Shown one piece after another: positions 42,949 through 54,549 of a DNA stretch of 64,000 nucleotides. The notes beneath the pieces are model-generated. The model was not told where the DNA came from. It saw only the letters and a list, made by a program, of their open reading frames with translations, and ran no database searches. The position numbers were made by a program, and so were the translations under genes. The number at the start of each line of letters is the position of its first letter. Position 1 is the first letter of the stretch. This DNA comes from Hydractinia symbiolongicarpus. Lineage: Eukaryota > Cnidaria > Hydrozoa > Anthoathecata > Hydractiniidae. The DNA lies in assembly GCF_029227915.1 (NCBI RefSeq), contig NC_079875.1:28268001-28332000 (forward strand), read 5' to 3'.

Positions 42949-44181
42949 TCATTTGAGTCCTTGTTTTGAGATTTCATGAAATTTCTTCATCACTTCCTTC
43001 TCAATTTCAAAGGTCATGTGCGCCTTTTTACGACTCGCATCTGTAAGATTTGGGATACAGGGACCAGCAAAACAAAGTTTTGCATCAACTATTCCTATGT
43101 CTTCTTTCGTCGGCCAATCCCATTTTAAGTGAGAAGGTTCACTTGAATTTTCTACTTTCTTGAGAAACTGCATTTGCACCTGATCAGCATTTGCTTCAAC
43201 ATCTTCTGCAAAAACCTTCAAAAGCTTGCCCCAGTAATAGGTTCTAGGCTTTGTCCAGAATACAGCGAAGAATTTTCCAATGTTGTGATCATCTAAATGA
43301 TCAAGGGTAGAGGTAGTGTTTTCTTGGCCTTGGTGATCGGTGTTTTCTTGGCGTTGGTGATCAGCGGTTTCTTTTTTATCATTGGCTTCATTAATAACTC
43401 CTTGGTTTTCATTGTCTGACTCTCCTGGGATATCTACATCTTCACCACTTCCCTCTTCTTCTGATTCAGTGTCATCACGTACCATGCCCTTAAGCATTTT
43501 TCGGAAATCATGGCCCCTGTTTTTATATTGTTTATTTTTCTTGGCTTGGCTCTTAACCTTCTTTGCCTTTGCTTTTTGTTGTTTTGTCTTTTCTTTCGAT
43601 CTCTTCTTTTCTTTTTTTGCATTTTCCTCGTCTTCTTTTGCTTTCTTTTTGGCTGCAATTTTTGCTCGATACTCAGGACTTGTCAATACTGCTCCATTCA
43701 TTGAAATTTTTTGTCTCTTTTAGGCATCTTTTCCCCTTGACGTCGGTGTTGTTATTGATGACATTCTTCTTTTTAAAACCTTTTCAAGACTGTCTGTCTC
43801 TTTTGGGAAAAGTGTAATTGCATACTTATAACCTGGAGGTGCATTACGCTCTAATAGCTTCAAGATCTCCTCTGGTTTCATTAATTGGTTGGATTGTGGT
43901 GTACTGCAGGAAGCCATCTGATCATCAAAACTTGAATTGACACTTTCCTCATCAATGGAATCTTTAAATGAACGCACAGAGAAGGGTAACTTCTTTGGTG
44001 ACGTATTGCGTTTTAATGAGGGCGATTTGCAATTTGACACGGACACCTGTACTGCTTCCTTAAAAGAGCTATCTGCTTGTGAACTGTTTAGGTTGAATGC
44101 TATGTTTGATTCTTTGGTTTGATTGATTAAGATGGGAGATCCATCCTCGTCAACCGGTGATCCTTCTTCTCTCCACTTCAT
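42949..44181 (-). pseudogene. Pogo/Tigger-like transposase C-terminal region, one in-frame stop
   Basis: Two frames, 44181-43720 and 43701-42949, are in the same phase and separated by a single TAA (43722-43720), so they were one protein of at least 410 residues. The first part is Ser-rich and acidic (MKPEEILKLLERNAPPGYKY). After the stop come GAVLTSPEYRAKIAAKKKAK and about 60 mostly Lys/Glu residues, the L-T-S-x-E then charged-coil tail I know from pogo-like DDE_1 transposases. The frame ends in a separate block with FFAVFWTKPRTYYWGKLLKV and LKWDWPTKEDIGIVDAK. The HTH and DDE catalytic domains are not upstream: 44200 onward is a satellite. It could also be an unrelated Lys-rich nuclear protein. 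Confidence 0.45.
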
Positions 44182-44199
44182 GTAAGAGTTGCAGTTGAA

Positions 44200-44550
44200 A
44201 TGCCTCGTTTACCAATTCCACGGCTAAAATATATAGAGCCTGAGAAGAGGTTGTCGACTCTAAATGACATATATCCTAGTATCAATACGAAAAATCGCAA
44301 ATACATGACACTCCTCACTTTGAAATGCCTCGTTTATCTATTCCACGGCTAAAATATAAGAACCTGAGACGAGGTTGTGCATTCTCAAGTACAATTATCC
44401 TGTATCAATGCGAAAAATCGCTAATATAGGAAACAATCGTCAATTTTAAATGCTTCATTGATCAATTTTACGGCTAAAATATATAGAACCTGAGACGAGG
44501 TTGTCGTCCCTAAATGACAATTATCTTGTATCAATACGAACAAGAATCCC
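44200..44550. repeat. 125-bp satellite, about three units
   Basis: ATGCCTCGTTTAYC-type starts lie at 44200, 44325 and 44450, an exact 125-bp period. Units share ACGGCTAAAATATA, CTGAGACGAGGTTGT and CAATACGAAAAATCGC. The same satellite fills the last 220 bp of the window. Confidence 0.85.
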
Positions 44551-45109
44551 AGGGGCCTGGATCCCACGGGCTAACGACTAGTTTCTTATAATTTCTTATA
44601 ATATAGCTATAATATGTATAATTTCAACACCTGACATGTGCGTCATAACCTCATAATTTGCTGCATGGCTACAATATTTGAATAAAATCAAACGAGTTTG
44701 ATTTTAATCATATTGTTGGTGATCTGGTTTCTAATGCCTTTTGTTTGTGTGACAATAGATCTATTATCTGCTAGCGTTGTTGTGGCAACGATGTTATGAT
44801 ATTTTTTAATGGTATTATGCAAGTGTATCCTGGCGTTAGCTAACCTGCAATGTTAAAATAAAACTCCATAAAAAAAATCATGAATAATTAATTAGTTCTG
44901 CTGAATAAAGCTTTAGTCTACGTGCTTGAAAAATTGTACAGAAAGAAATAGCGTAACATCATTATGCTACACTGCACAAGCTTTAACTTTTGATAGCATA
45001 TAAACTTTAAAATAAAGTTGTTCATTGGATAATAAAACAATCTGTTGCACTGTTAGGATTCTTATTGGCTTGAAACTCATTTTAGCCTCGTTCTCAGAAA
45101 TCAATGTAG

Positions 45110-45773
45110 AAAGTGTTGCGGAGAGGTTGCCAAGGCAAAGGCATTAAGCACGGCAAGGAAAGGGCACGGCAAAGGCAGGCAAGGAAACAAAAAGAGGAAT
45201 AGGCAAGGCATGGGAGGCAAGGGCATAGTAGGCAGGCACCAGAAAAGGCATTGGAAGGGTAGGCAGGGTACGGGCAGGCACCTTAACAGAACCTCTTCTA
45301 CTCTGCAACTCAAAGATTACGTATACTCAATATGTAAGTCCAAGAGTATGGGAAATGTTGAGGTACAAATAGTTCAAATTCAATATCTGAATTTGTTATC
45401 AGGTTAATATAAAGTGAATCATCTTAGCAGAATTATGTGCCAATACAAGAATTTAAACAATAATTGATCATAATGCCAAAAAAATCGTGTTTCGATAAAT
45501 TTTAAATTAAAAGTCAACGTGGTTCAAATAAATTTGACAATATGGGTTTTTATTGAATCTTAAGTCAAAAGTCAAAGTACAGAAATGTCAAAAATGACAT
45601 TTTTGTGCTCTAAAACAAAAAAAGATTACCTAATATCCTCAATATCGCTAAATCACATACTTATGAATACCTGGTTGTGGTAAGTTCAAGATAATTATGT
45701 TTTCCTAGCCATGTCCAGGATTTGAACCTGGATCTCTCATTTACATGAATGTCAGCCGTTAGGCAAGCAGGGC
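45110..45773 (-). mobile_element. tRNA-like composite repeat with purine-rich minisatellite, copy A
   Basis: Both this copy and 51961-53103 start with GAAAGTGTTGCGGAGAGGTT and a GGCAAGG-rich tract. Both go on through CTCAAAKATTACGTAT-type sequence and end in a tRNA-like unit and GGGCATAAA. Here the tRNA-like part (45707-45773, minus) has box B GGTTCAAATCC, but two of its acceptor-stem pairs are lost. Confidence 0.65.
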
Positions 45774-45780
45774 ATAAATA

Positions 45781-48700
45781 TATACAAAATTTTACAAATG
45801 AATATTATATACACTTGGGAATTTACAGCAACCAGCAGTTAATTAACTTTTTGAGAAATTCTGGTTAAGCCATAAGTCACTGTGTGTTACCTGGCATAAT
45901 AAGGTCGATGGAACATTTAATACAAATTCTAAACTGTACTACACATTCAGGTGGAGCGCTTTAGCAGAGGTATGCAGTATATCGTTATTTGATGAAACAC
46001 AAACAGCAGTGTTTTGGGTGTAATATATTTTGTCAGAAAATATCTTTCCTTCAACTTTAGGTGGAATAAAAACACAATTTACATATTGTGCCATGTCATA
46101 GCAAAAACAGTCAGCAAACCTTTTGTATTTTTCACAAAATGTTCCCCATGAAACTTAAAGGGAACCGGAGGTATAAAATGATGTTGGACTTATATTATTG
46201 AGCTTAAAAAGTTAGCTAACAAGTCTTTTGTAAATTTTTTAAAAAGGTCTTTTCGTTCTTAAGATATTCACATTTAAAGAATTTCAGATTTAATTATGCT
46301 GCATAAATTATGAAGCTATATTTAAGTAATAGCAAATTTGGATATTTTCTTTTATCAGTAAATTTAGATCTGTTAAGGGGTGTGCATTCAAACTATTTCA
46401 ACAATGCATAGATTAAGGTTAATTGATTAACATAATTTTTTTTGCCAAAATGACACTCGCTTGCTCGTCCCAGGCCTCTTAATTTTTTGCTGATGAACTC
46501 ATAACTTGGGATTCCCTTATATTTCGCTTATATAATGAGCAAATGGGCTCCGCTTTGCTCCGCAAAAAAAATTCATATATTTTTGTAATTGGTTCTGATG
46601 TAAATAATATATGATTTCTGTGTCAATTTTACGTTAATTTGTTAAATATTGATGATGTCAGGGTTCATTGCAATTTAATTGTGTCATCATTTTTTAATCT
46701 GATTAAGTGTTATGTGCACCCATAATTTCTTCACATTTAGAAAATTAATAAAATATTATTATAAAAAGATTGTGCAACTTTCTGCAGTTCCAGGGATATT
46801 TTTTTTTTAATTCTGCGACATCAGTTAGTGATATTAATCAACAATTTATGTTATTGTGATACATTTCTCTCTTCCAGTGTGTTTAAATTAAGTTCTATTC
46901 CTAAAAGTTGTTGAAATATAAACAGCAACAAAGAGCTTTGTCTATCTAGTGCAATGTTTTGAACTAAAAAACGTTATATTCGAATTAGAACCCAGTCTAT
47001 TTTATTTTGACGCGCTTTTTTCAAAAACAAAGTTTTTACGAAGATATGTGTTATTTTTCTGATTGTATAAGTTGAAATACGAATATGTAGTCAAAAAAAT
47101 TGCATATTGTTTGAGGCTACTTCTCCTTTAAATAAAAAACAGGAAAACTGTCAGTTTGATAACTCTTTCAAAACGTCACTGAACATTACATTGATAAAAA
47201 TCTTTTGTGTCAATTTACTGGCATTTGTTAACTCTGCTTTGTTGACAAAAGCAAAAAGCAAAATTGAAGCTTTATCTAATTTTGTTATAAAGTTCTCTAA
47301 GCTTAAAGGAATTTTAGCCTATATTTTTTCAAGAAATAAATTCTATAAAAAAAAACTGAAATAGTATATTTTGAATTACCTTTAGTGTAGAATTATCACA
47401 CTTAAGCTTTGGTGCATGGGTGTCACCAGGATTAGTGACACCCAAAGGTGTGTTGAGCCGCATCTCATTGATGGAGTGTGCTGAAAAGGGCTTTTTGTAT
47501 GCCAAAAAAGATATTGTAAGTTTTTTATCAAAGTTTTTATTTTTAATTGTGGTTTTGGCATGCAATGTAGTGGGATATAAGGCTATGCAGAGTAAGGATG
47601 TTTCAGCTTAATGTTATGCTGTGTGTTTTTATTGTAAATGAAATGTTTGTCTTTTTTTCTAGTCATTTTATGCGCTTGATTGAGATGTCCGGATAAATTT
47701 ATCGGAAAAGGTTTATGTTGACCTAGAAATGGGTGATTGCTTCCATGTCCCAAAAGGTAAAGTCTTACATTTCCAAATTAGGTTATTAAAAACTGTATAC
47801 ATTCGTTGGTGCTGTTTGACGACAGTTTTAAGGTTTTTTGCCTTTAAAGTGTGATAGATGCCAATTACAGACTTCATTAACACTATCTTTTTAACACTAA
47901 TGTGGTACACAAGAATTTAGGCTATGTAAGTGATGTAAAAACTTGCCGAAAATCCTCAATATTATTTACATTTGTCAGCATCTTGCATTTTTTTTTTCCG
48001 AAAATATTTTAAGGAAAACTTAAACCAAGGCTACATAAACTTCTAACACGTGCTTCAACATTGTTGTAAAATCGTCAAAGAACAGACGTCGTTCACGACA
48101 TTTGTAAGCCGTTGTTACTCCTAATTACAAAAAGTTTCTCTTTATCATACGTCTTTACGACCTCATTGTCATCCAATATTAAATCTATAGTTTCATCTTC
48201 TAGAGTTTGGATAGCTGCAATTTTACTCCTTGAGACTTCATAAGTAGGTTTATTCGTCCATGTTTTCTTCATTATTAGTATTGAATAATTATTTTGAATT
48301 TTTATACGTTTTTTCAACTACGTTTAGTGAAATATGAACTTATACTTAGTAAAATCATTGAAATGCCTCAAATTCCTTAAATTTGGCTTTGTAGGAACCA
48401 TGCCTGAATCATAGAAAACATGCGTCCGTACAGTATGTCGGGCTGAACTAATTAAAAAAATATACAAAACCTTAGTACACTGTTCCTAAATAATATTAAA
48501 CATATTGGAAGGAATTTTTGTTTGTGTAAAGAGCGTGTAGCGTAGACTAATAAACCTATTTAATTTGTCAGGCATAATGTGCAATTTAAATTGTCTATTC
48601 TGGTACAGGTCATGGATTTGTTTTGTTTTTTCTACAGTAAAGTTAGATGAAAGCCTATTTGGTGGGGGCAAGAAGGTGCAACTACAGAACATCTTTTTAT

Positions 48701-48880
48701 TATATCGCCAGTTGATCCTCGTTCTTCCTGACTGTGTGCACACTTACTTCCACGCCTTGCAGGAACAGTTTTAAATGGCCTCACCTATGTTGTATTTGGT
48801 GTTGCCTATTAGTAACCATATACATATAAGTGAAAAATTATTTTGTGAGACTTTTGCCAGTGCCAGTTTTAATTGTGTGG
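45781..48880. other. Interval without recognised gene
   Basis: Short motif-less frames only (for example 47107-47364 and 47420-47611 plus; 48093-48317 minus). GGTGTCAC/GTGACACC at about 47417-47440 is an isolated 8-bp hairpin. No repeat shared with the rest of the window was seen. Confidence 0.45.
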
Positions 48881-48885
48881 TGGAA

Positions 48886-49905
48886 AACCTGTTAAGGTCT
48901 AGATTTTAATCTATACGTCGTGGGAAATTCTTTAACATCTGGATAATCATCTCTAGGAAAACCTGTCAATTTCTGCATATTTTTCTATGTTCTGAAGTAA
49001 CCTGTTAAAGTCTGGATATTAATCTATGTCATGCAAAACCTGTTACAGTCTGGATATTGATCTATGTCATGGAAATATCTGTTAAAGTCTGGATATTAAT
49101 CTATGTCATGGAAATATCTGTTAAAGTCTGGATATTAATCTATGTCATGCAAAACCTGTTACAGTCTGGATATTGATCTATGTCATAGAAATCCGTTAAA
49201 GTCTGGATATCAATCTGTGTCACGGAAAACTTATCAAACTGTGAATATTATTCGTGTGGTGGAAAACCTGTTAAGGTCTGGATATTATTCTATGTCATGG
49301 AAAAATCTGTTAAAGTCTGGATATTAATATATGTCATGGAAATCTGTTAAATTTGGATATCAATCTATGTCATGCAAAACCTGGTAAAGTCTGGATATTG
49401 ATCTATGTCATGGAAATATCTGTTAAAGTCTGGATATTAATATATGTCTTGGAAATCTGTTAAATTTGCATATCAATCTGTGTCATGCAAAACCTATCAA
49501 AGTGTGGATATTAATCTATGTCATGCAAAACCACGTTAAATTTGGATCTTATCTACGATGTGGGAAATCCTTCACCGTCTGGATATTATTCTCTGGAATA
49601 CCTGTCAAAGTCGGGATATTACTCTATGTCATGGGAAATCTGTTAAATCTGTATATTATTCTATGTCATGGGAAATTTTTTATCGTTGGGATATTAATTT
49701 ATGTCATGGAAAACCTGTTACAGTCTGGATATTTATTTATGTCATGGAAATCCTGTTAAATCTGGATATTTATCTATGTCGTGGAAATCCTGTTAAATCT
49801 GGCTATAAATCTATGTCATCGGAAACCCTGTTAAATGAAAAGATTGGATACGTTCTGTTCAATGGAAAAATCTGTAAAATCTGGATATTTATGTATGTTG
49901 TGGAA
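48886..49905 (+). repeat. 39-bp minisatellite, about 25 units
   Basis: The unit is CTGGATATTAATCTATGTCA followed by TGGAAATATCTGTTAAAGT, with substitutions and small indels. The clearest stretch is 49010-49200. The period is a multiple of three, which keeps long frames open by itself. I do not call these frames genes. Confidence 0.85.
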
Positions 49906-50280
49906 AACAAAACGTGTGGATGCTTGCTATGCCACTAAAACCGAGAAGATAGAGGTGACTGACCTATTTCATGTAAAAACAAAAGGACTGGAGAGTTACC
50001 CATGTCACGGGGCAGCACATGAAAAACGGTACCTTATATGAAAGCAAGTCACTATAATATAATATAAGACTACAGAGTTAACTGGCAACAGGGAAAGTTT
50101 TATTATTGAAAAGATTAAGTAAAGCATTAAAAAGAAAGTGAATTATGCAAAATCACAGGTTTGAGTACGGTGAATGACTGAATAAGTGTTTCAGGATTCT
50201 TGTTAGAAATTTCAACTGTAATTTGGCAGGCAGGCCATTTATTTGTCAATCATTAAAATAATACAAATTAATGAAATAAA

Positions 50281-50455
50281 CGACGAACATTTGCTTTGCG
50301 ATGGAAACGACGAACGTGTGCTTTGCGATGGAAACGATGAACGTGTGTTTCGCGATGGAAACGATGAATGTGTGTTTCGCGATGGAATCGACAAACATTT
50401 GTTTTTCAATGGAATTCGACGGATATGTGTTTTGCGATGGAATTCGATGTAACTT
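50281..50455 (+). repeat. 27-bp minisatellite, about six units
   Basis: The unit GCGATGGAAACGACGAACGT plus GTGCTTT recurs six times with increasing divergence towards 50455. The period is again a multiple of three. Confidence 0.8.
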
Positions 50456-50459
50456 AGCT

Positions 50460-51955
50460 TCTCGCAATTGCCTGTATTAACTCGTTTTTAGGATCTTTAT
50501 CACATAAAAGAGAGACATATGCTTCGTGTGTTGTTTTTTTGTTTTTGTTTTTTCGTTTGTGATGGAATTACTAGGGAACTGATTGTTATAGCAACTGGAA
50601 CACTTACTCAGTCATCTAATACGCGACAAGCATTTTCTCTCTATATTGAACTATATCGTACTTTAATGTTGGATGCTTTTGTGTAAAAAAGAAAATTCTA
50701 AGCTTTGTGCGTTACCAAAAAATCTTAAAACTGTAAATGAGGTAAATCTGTAGCTGTGAAACTTTGCAAATCTCTGTGGTTTCTTGTTTGTTGTTGCTGT
50801 TGAATATTTTGCTCCCTTACTGTCTATGTTGTGTCAAGCAAACTCTGATTTTCTGAATAGAAACATTCCGTCAAATACATTAGTTTCTAACATTAAAGTA
50901 CTATTTATTTAAAAGAAGTTAAAGCCTGACAAGTATCTGCAGGGAAGCTATTCCAAATTATGATAATTCGTTTGTTTAAAAGAAAATAGATTCACTCATT
51001 CTTAATACACAAAATATTTTTGTCATAGTGTAAAAAAAGGCAATTGCTAGATATATTTATGAAAAGGTTAAATTATTTTCGTTTGAAAATTAAAATGCTA
51101 ATGGTCGACAGAATGTGCTAAACCGCTGAGATTTGTTCGCATGAGACAGTCAGCAGAAGGTCAGGTTTCGAACTTTTTAGTGTCTCAACGTCAGCATCTT
51201 ACTTTACTTTGCATTTTTATTTCTCTAATTAGGTTTAGTTTTTTATTAATGTTTTGTACAGCAATGGTAACTTACTGGGGAATGGGGAAGGGTTCGCATC
51301 GCACAGGTGGGCTAGAGGAATGCAATTTTGAACATAGGAAAACATCATAGGTAAGTATCTAAGGTAAGTATGTAGCCATTTTGTATGTTTCCATGAGAGA
51401 GGTAATGCCAACTGTTGTTTGGTTGAGGCCTTTAAATAACTGTGCATGCAAGGGATGGATGTGAGTGTACATACAGTTGGGTTAGGACGGAGATTAACTG
51501 GTGATAGGTAAACTGAAACTGATAGGTGCTCAAAAGTTGCACCCATTTTTAGGCCTTCATTTTTTGAATATCTTATGAATTTGCAATAGTAAATCCAGTG
51601 CTTGTGCTGGAATAAACTTTCTAACGCTAACTATTAAGGTGGCAGTAACCTTTGTTAGCCGTTCAAACAGATGGATTTTTAGTCAGTGTATTATCAATAT
51701 GAACCTTTTCTATTATTTCCTGAAAATATTGGCCTTTAGGCTTTTTTGAAAGAAATCTCATTACCATATCATGCTGCGTCTAGCCGCTGTCAAAAGAAAA
51801 GTATTTAAAAACAAAACAAAAATGCACACCTTTTCAAAGCTGTACGATTTAAAAAGCTCGTGTTAAAATGTTAAAGAGAAACGAAAATACTAAAAGTTAA
51901 AGCTCTTTGAGTGAGGCGCTATGGAGGTTGAAGTCGTACTAACAGCATATAAGAA
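50460..51955. other. Interval without recognised gene
   Basis: Only short motif-less frames on both strands. Confidence 0.45.
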
Positions 51956-51960
51956 ACTAG

Positions 51961-53103
51961 TATAGAAAGTGTTGCGGAGAGGTTGCCAAGGCAAAGGCAT
52001 TAAGCACGGCAAGGAAAGGGCACGGCAAAGGCAGGCAAGGAAACAGGGCACGGCAAAGAGGCAGACAAGGAAACAGTAAGGCAGGGGTAGACAAGGCATG
52101 GTAGGCACAAGCAAGGCAAAGGCATTGAGCACGGCAAGGAAAAGGCACGGCATATGCAGGCAAGGAAACAGGGCACGGCAAAGGCAGACAAGGAAACAGG
52201 AAGAGGAATCAGTAAGGCAGGGGTAGGCAAGGCACAGGCAAGGCAAAGGCATTAATGAAGGCAAGGAAAAGGCACGGCATAGGCAGGCAAGGAAACATGA
52301 AGAGGAATCAGCAAGGCAGGGGTAGGCAAGGGCATGGCAGGCACCAGAAAAGGCATGGGAAGGGTAGGCAAAGGCACGGTGAGTGATGGCAAGGCAGGCA
52401 GGGACCTTAATAGAAACTCTCCCCTCTACAACTCAAATATTACGTATTCTCAATATATCTAAATATTAAGTTGCAAATTTCAAATTCAGTACCTAAAAAC
52501 AGGATATTAAATTTATATAAGGTCCATATACAGCGAATCATCAGAATTATGTGTCAATACAAGAGGTTAAACCTTTTTTTTAAATTAAAGATTAAAAGTC
52601 AACTTGGTTCGAATGAATTTGACAATATTGGTTTTTAATAACTCTAACAACAATAAAAGTCAAGATACAGAAATGATCGCAGAAGTCAACGAGAGTCATT
52701 TTTTAAAAACGCCTATTTTGGTTTCTTGTTCACCAAAAAGTGTTAGTTTCATTCAAAGTTTTAGAAAAAGAAAAATGATAGGCAGTTTTGAGTAAAAATA
52801 CAAAATATAGTCGAATAGAATCAAAAATAGACGGTAAAAAGGCTAAAAATAGGATTTTTTTATATTTTTGAGATTTAAAGCCAACTTGGTGCAAAGTAAT
52901 ACATGCACTAAGTAATTGATTTTATAAAATTGGCACGTTTTCTCACATATATAAGGATTCAGATAAAAAAATCACCTCGATAATGTGTGACCACGGATTA
53001 CCTGGCTGTTGTTAGATGCATAATTGTTTTTCCTAGCCCCGTCCAGGATTTGAACCCGGATCTCTCATTTGCATGAGTGCCATAGCCATTAGACCAACAG
53101 GGC
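51961..53103 (-). mobile_element. tRNA-like composite repeat with purine-rich minisatellite, copy B
   Basis: Same order as copy A at 45110, but the GGCAAGGAAA-type minisatellite is expanded to about 440 bp (51980-52420). The tRNA-like unit on the minus strand (53035-53103) keeps a perfect box A (TGGTCTAATGG), box B (GGTTCAAATCC) and a 7-bp acceptor stem (GCCCTGT with ACGGGGC). A normal 7-base anticodon loop cannot be folded well, so this is a SINE-like promoter and not a tRNA gene. Confidence 0.65.
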
Positions 53104-53109
53104 ATAAAA

Positions 53110-54030
53110 TTATTGAGTGTTTTTAGTGAGTAAAAAAGGCATATATATCTGGAGAAAAAGTGACGCTTTTTTATAAGAACAATTTCATAAGAGATGAGCC
53201 GTCAAATTTGCGAAAAATAAGAACAGATTCAGGCTCAAATCATTTCTTAAATTTTCTTTTCGTCGTTAGAACTTTGATTTTGAGATATATAAATGACATC
53301 TATAAAAATGAAATAGAGAACGACTTCTCAAAAAGCAATGCCAACATTTTATGGACTAATATTCTTTTAAAAAAAATTAACAAATTTATAAAATTCAAAC
53401 GTACCGTATTTGCTGCAGCTCTCATTAATTTCTAAGGGGGTGCTAATTAAAGGGAGTTTTATATTAAATAAAATCAACAACAAATATAGCTTTAATTTTT
53501 CTCCTCAACTAAACAATAAAAGCAATAAATCTAACTAAAGAAGTCTTTTATGTCTCATTTACAAAAAAGATTGCTAAAGTATTGTGTTAACAATTTTCAA
53601 ATTTTATTTCAAATGAGCGCCTCCTTGAATACGTGTCTCGCGTCTTTTAGAGGGGCGCTCATTCGAGGCAGGCGATTTTTAAATATATTATGGCAAAAGG
53701 GCCGGTAATTCTAGGGGAGGCGCTTTTTCGACTAATACAGTATACATCATTAATAAAGAAATAAATTTAACTAAAGAAAAGATCTATACTCGCAAACGTA
53801 AAGTATGCAGTTTGTTGTAAGAACTATAAAATAAGAACAATCCAGAAAATGAATTCTTTATAATTCTTTCTAAAGTTACTGATAAAATGACACAAGTGTT
53901 AAGAAACAGAATTATAGAACTGCATCAGCAACAAAACTAAATGTTCTGATATAAACACATAAAATCTCGATAACTTGATAAATAAAATAAATTGGAACAA
54001 AATGAAATAGTTAAAAACTCAAAAAAACAA
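53110..54030. other. Interval without recognised gene
   Basis: A 91-codon plus frame (53160-53435) without motif. 53560-53750 has a GGCGCTCATT-type GC-richer patch. Nothing else. Confidence 0.4.
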
Positions 54031-54045
54031 CTAAAACCTCATTGC

Positions 54046-54458
54046 TCATCTTCCACCCCTCCCTCCACCATATCTCCTTTTGTTCTTCTCCCGCTCATCA
54101 TCCTCTCTGGTGTAGGTCCTTTGACCCCCGGACGCCTTCCAGGACCTGTAGTTGTGGGAGCTTATAAAAGCTCCCAGTGACTTGTTCTCGGCACAGAAGT
54201 CCCGAAAGGCGTCCCACGTTAAATCCTTCTTTCCACCCGCTAATTCCTAAATGAATGAAACAATACTTATTGAAATGCTATATTCTAAACTAACCTAAAA
54301 AATGCAAACTTAATATAATTTTATAACCATTTATCAACCTGTTGTTACTATTTAACACATTCTACATTTTAAGCTATTTCTGGCGTATAACTTACTTTTA
54401 CTATTCTCTCTAAATCTTTCACTTTTTTTTCTAAATTAGATATTCTTTCCTGTAACTC
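54046..54458 (-). CDS. Two 3' exons of a coiled-coil, basic-tailed protein
   Basis: On the minus strand an exon of exactly 21 codons (54458-54396, ELQERISNLEKKVKDLERIV) lies between a TTTTTTTGTAG acceptor and a GTAAGT donor. Its heptad pattern predicts a coiled coil. A 149-bp intron follows. The last exon (54246-54046) starts in the same phase after CATTTAG and reads ELAGGKKDLTWDAFRDFCAE, NKSLGAFISSHNYRSWKASG, then a charged RTYTREDDEREKNKRRYGG tail to TGA. GC content in the last exon is higher than its surroundings. A further exon may lie near 54530-54480. I do not recognise the family. Clean splice sites and no internal stops make it one of the better host-gene candidates here. Confidence 0.5.
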
Positions 54459-54549
54459 CTACAAAAAAATTTCTCTTAAATTATTTTCAAGATTATCTTC
54501 GCTGACAGCTGCATTATCAGGAACTTAAAATGCAGGGCTAGGCAGTCAT

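Noticed and set aside
43382-43817. Phe/Leu-rich plus-strand frames resembling membrane proteins
   Set aside because: They are antisense to the Lys/Glu-rich coil of the minus-strand protein.
49142-49938. Overlapping plus frames with repeats like SMSWKNLLKSGY
   Set aside because: The 39-bp period forces open frames. No start context, splice signal or domain supports a gene.
51890-52264. Long minus-strand frames rich in Pro, Leu, Cys and Ala
   Set aside because: They are translations of the purine-rich minisatellite and are open only because of its composition.
53035-53103. Functional tRNA gene
   Set aside because: Promoter boxes and acceptor stem are good, but no normal anticodon stem-loop forms, and the unit is the end of a repeated composite also found at 45707-45773.
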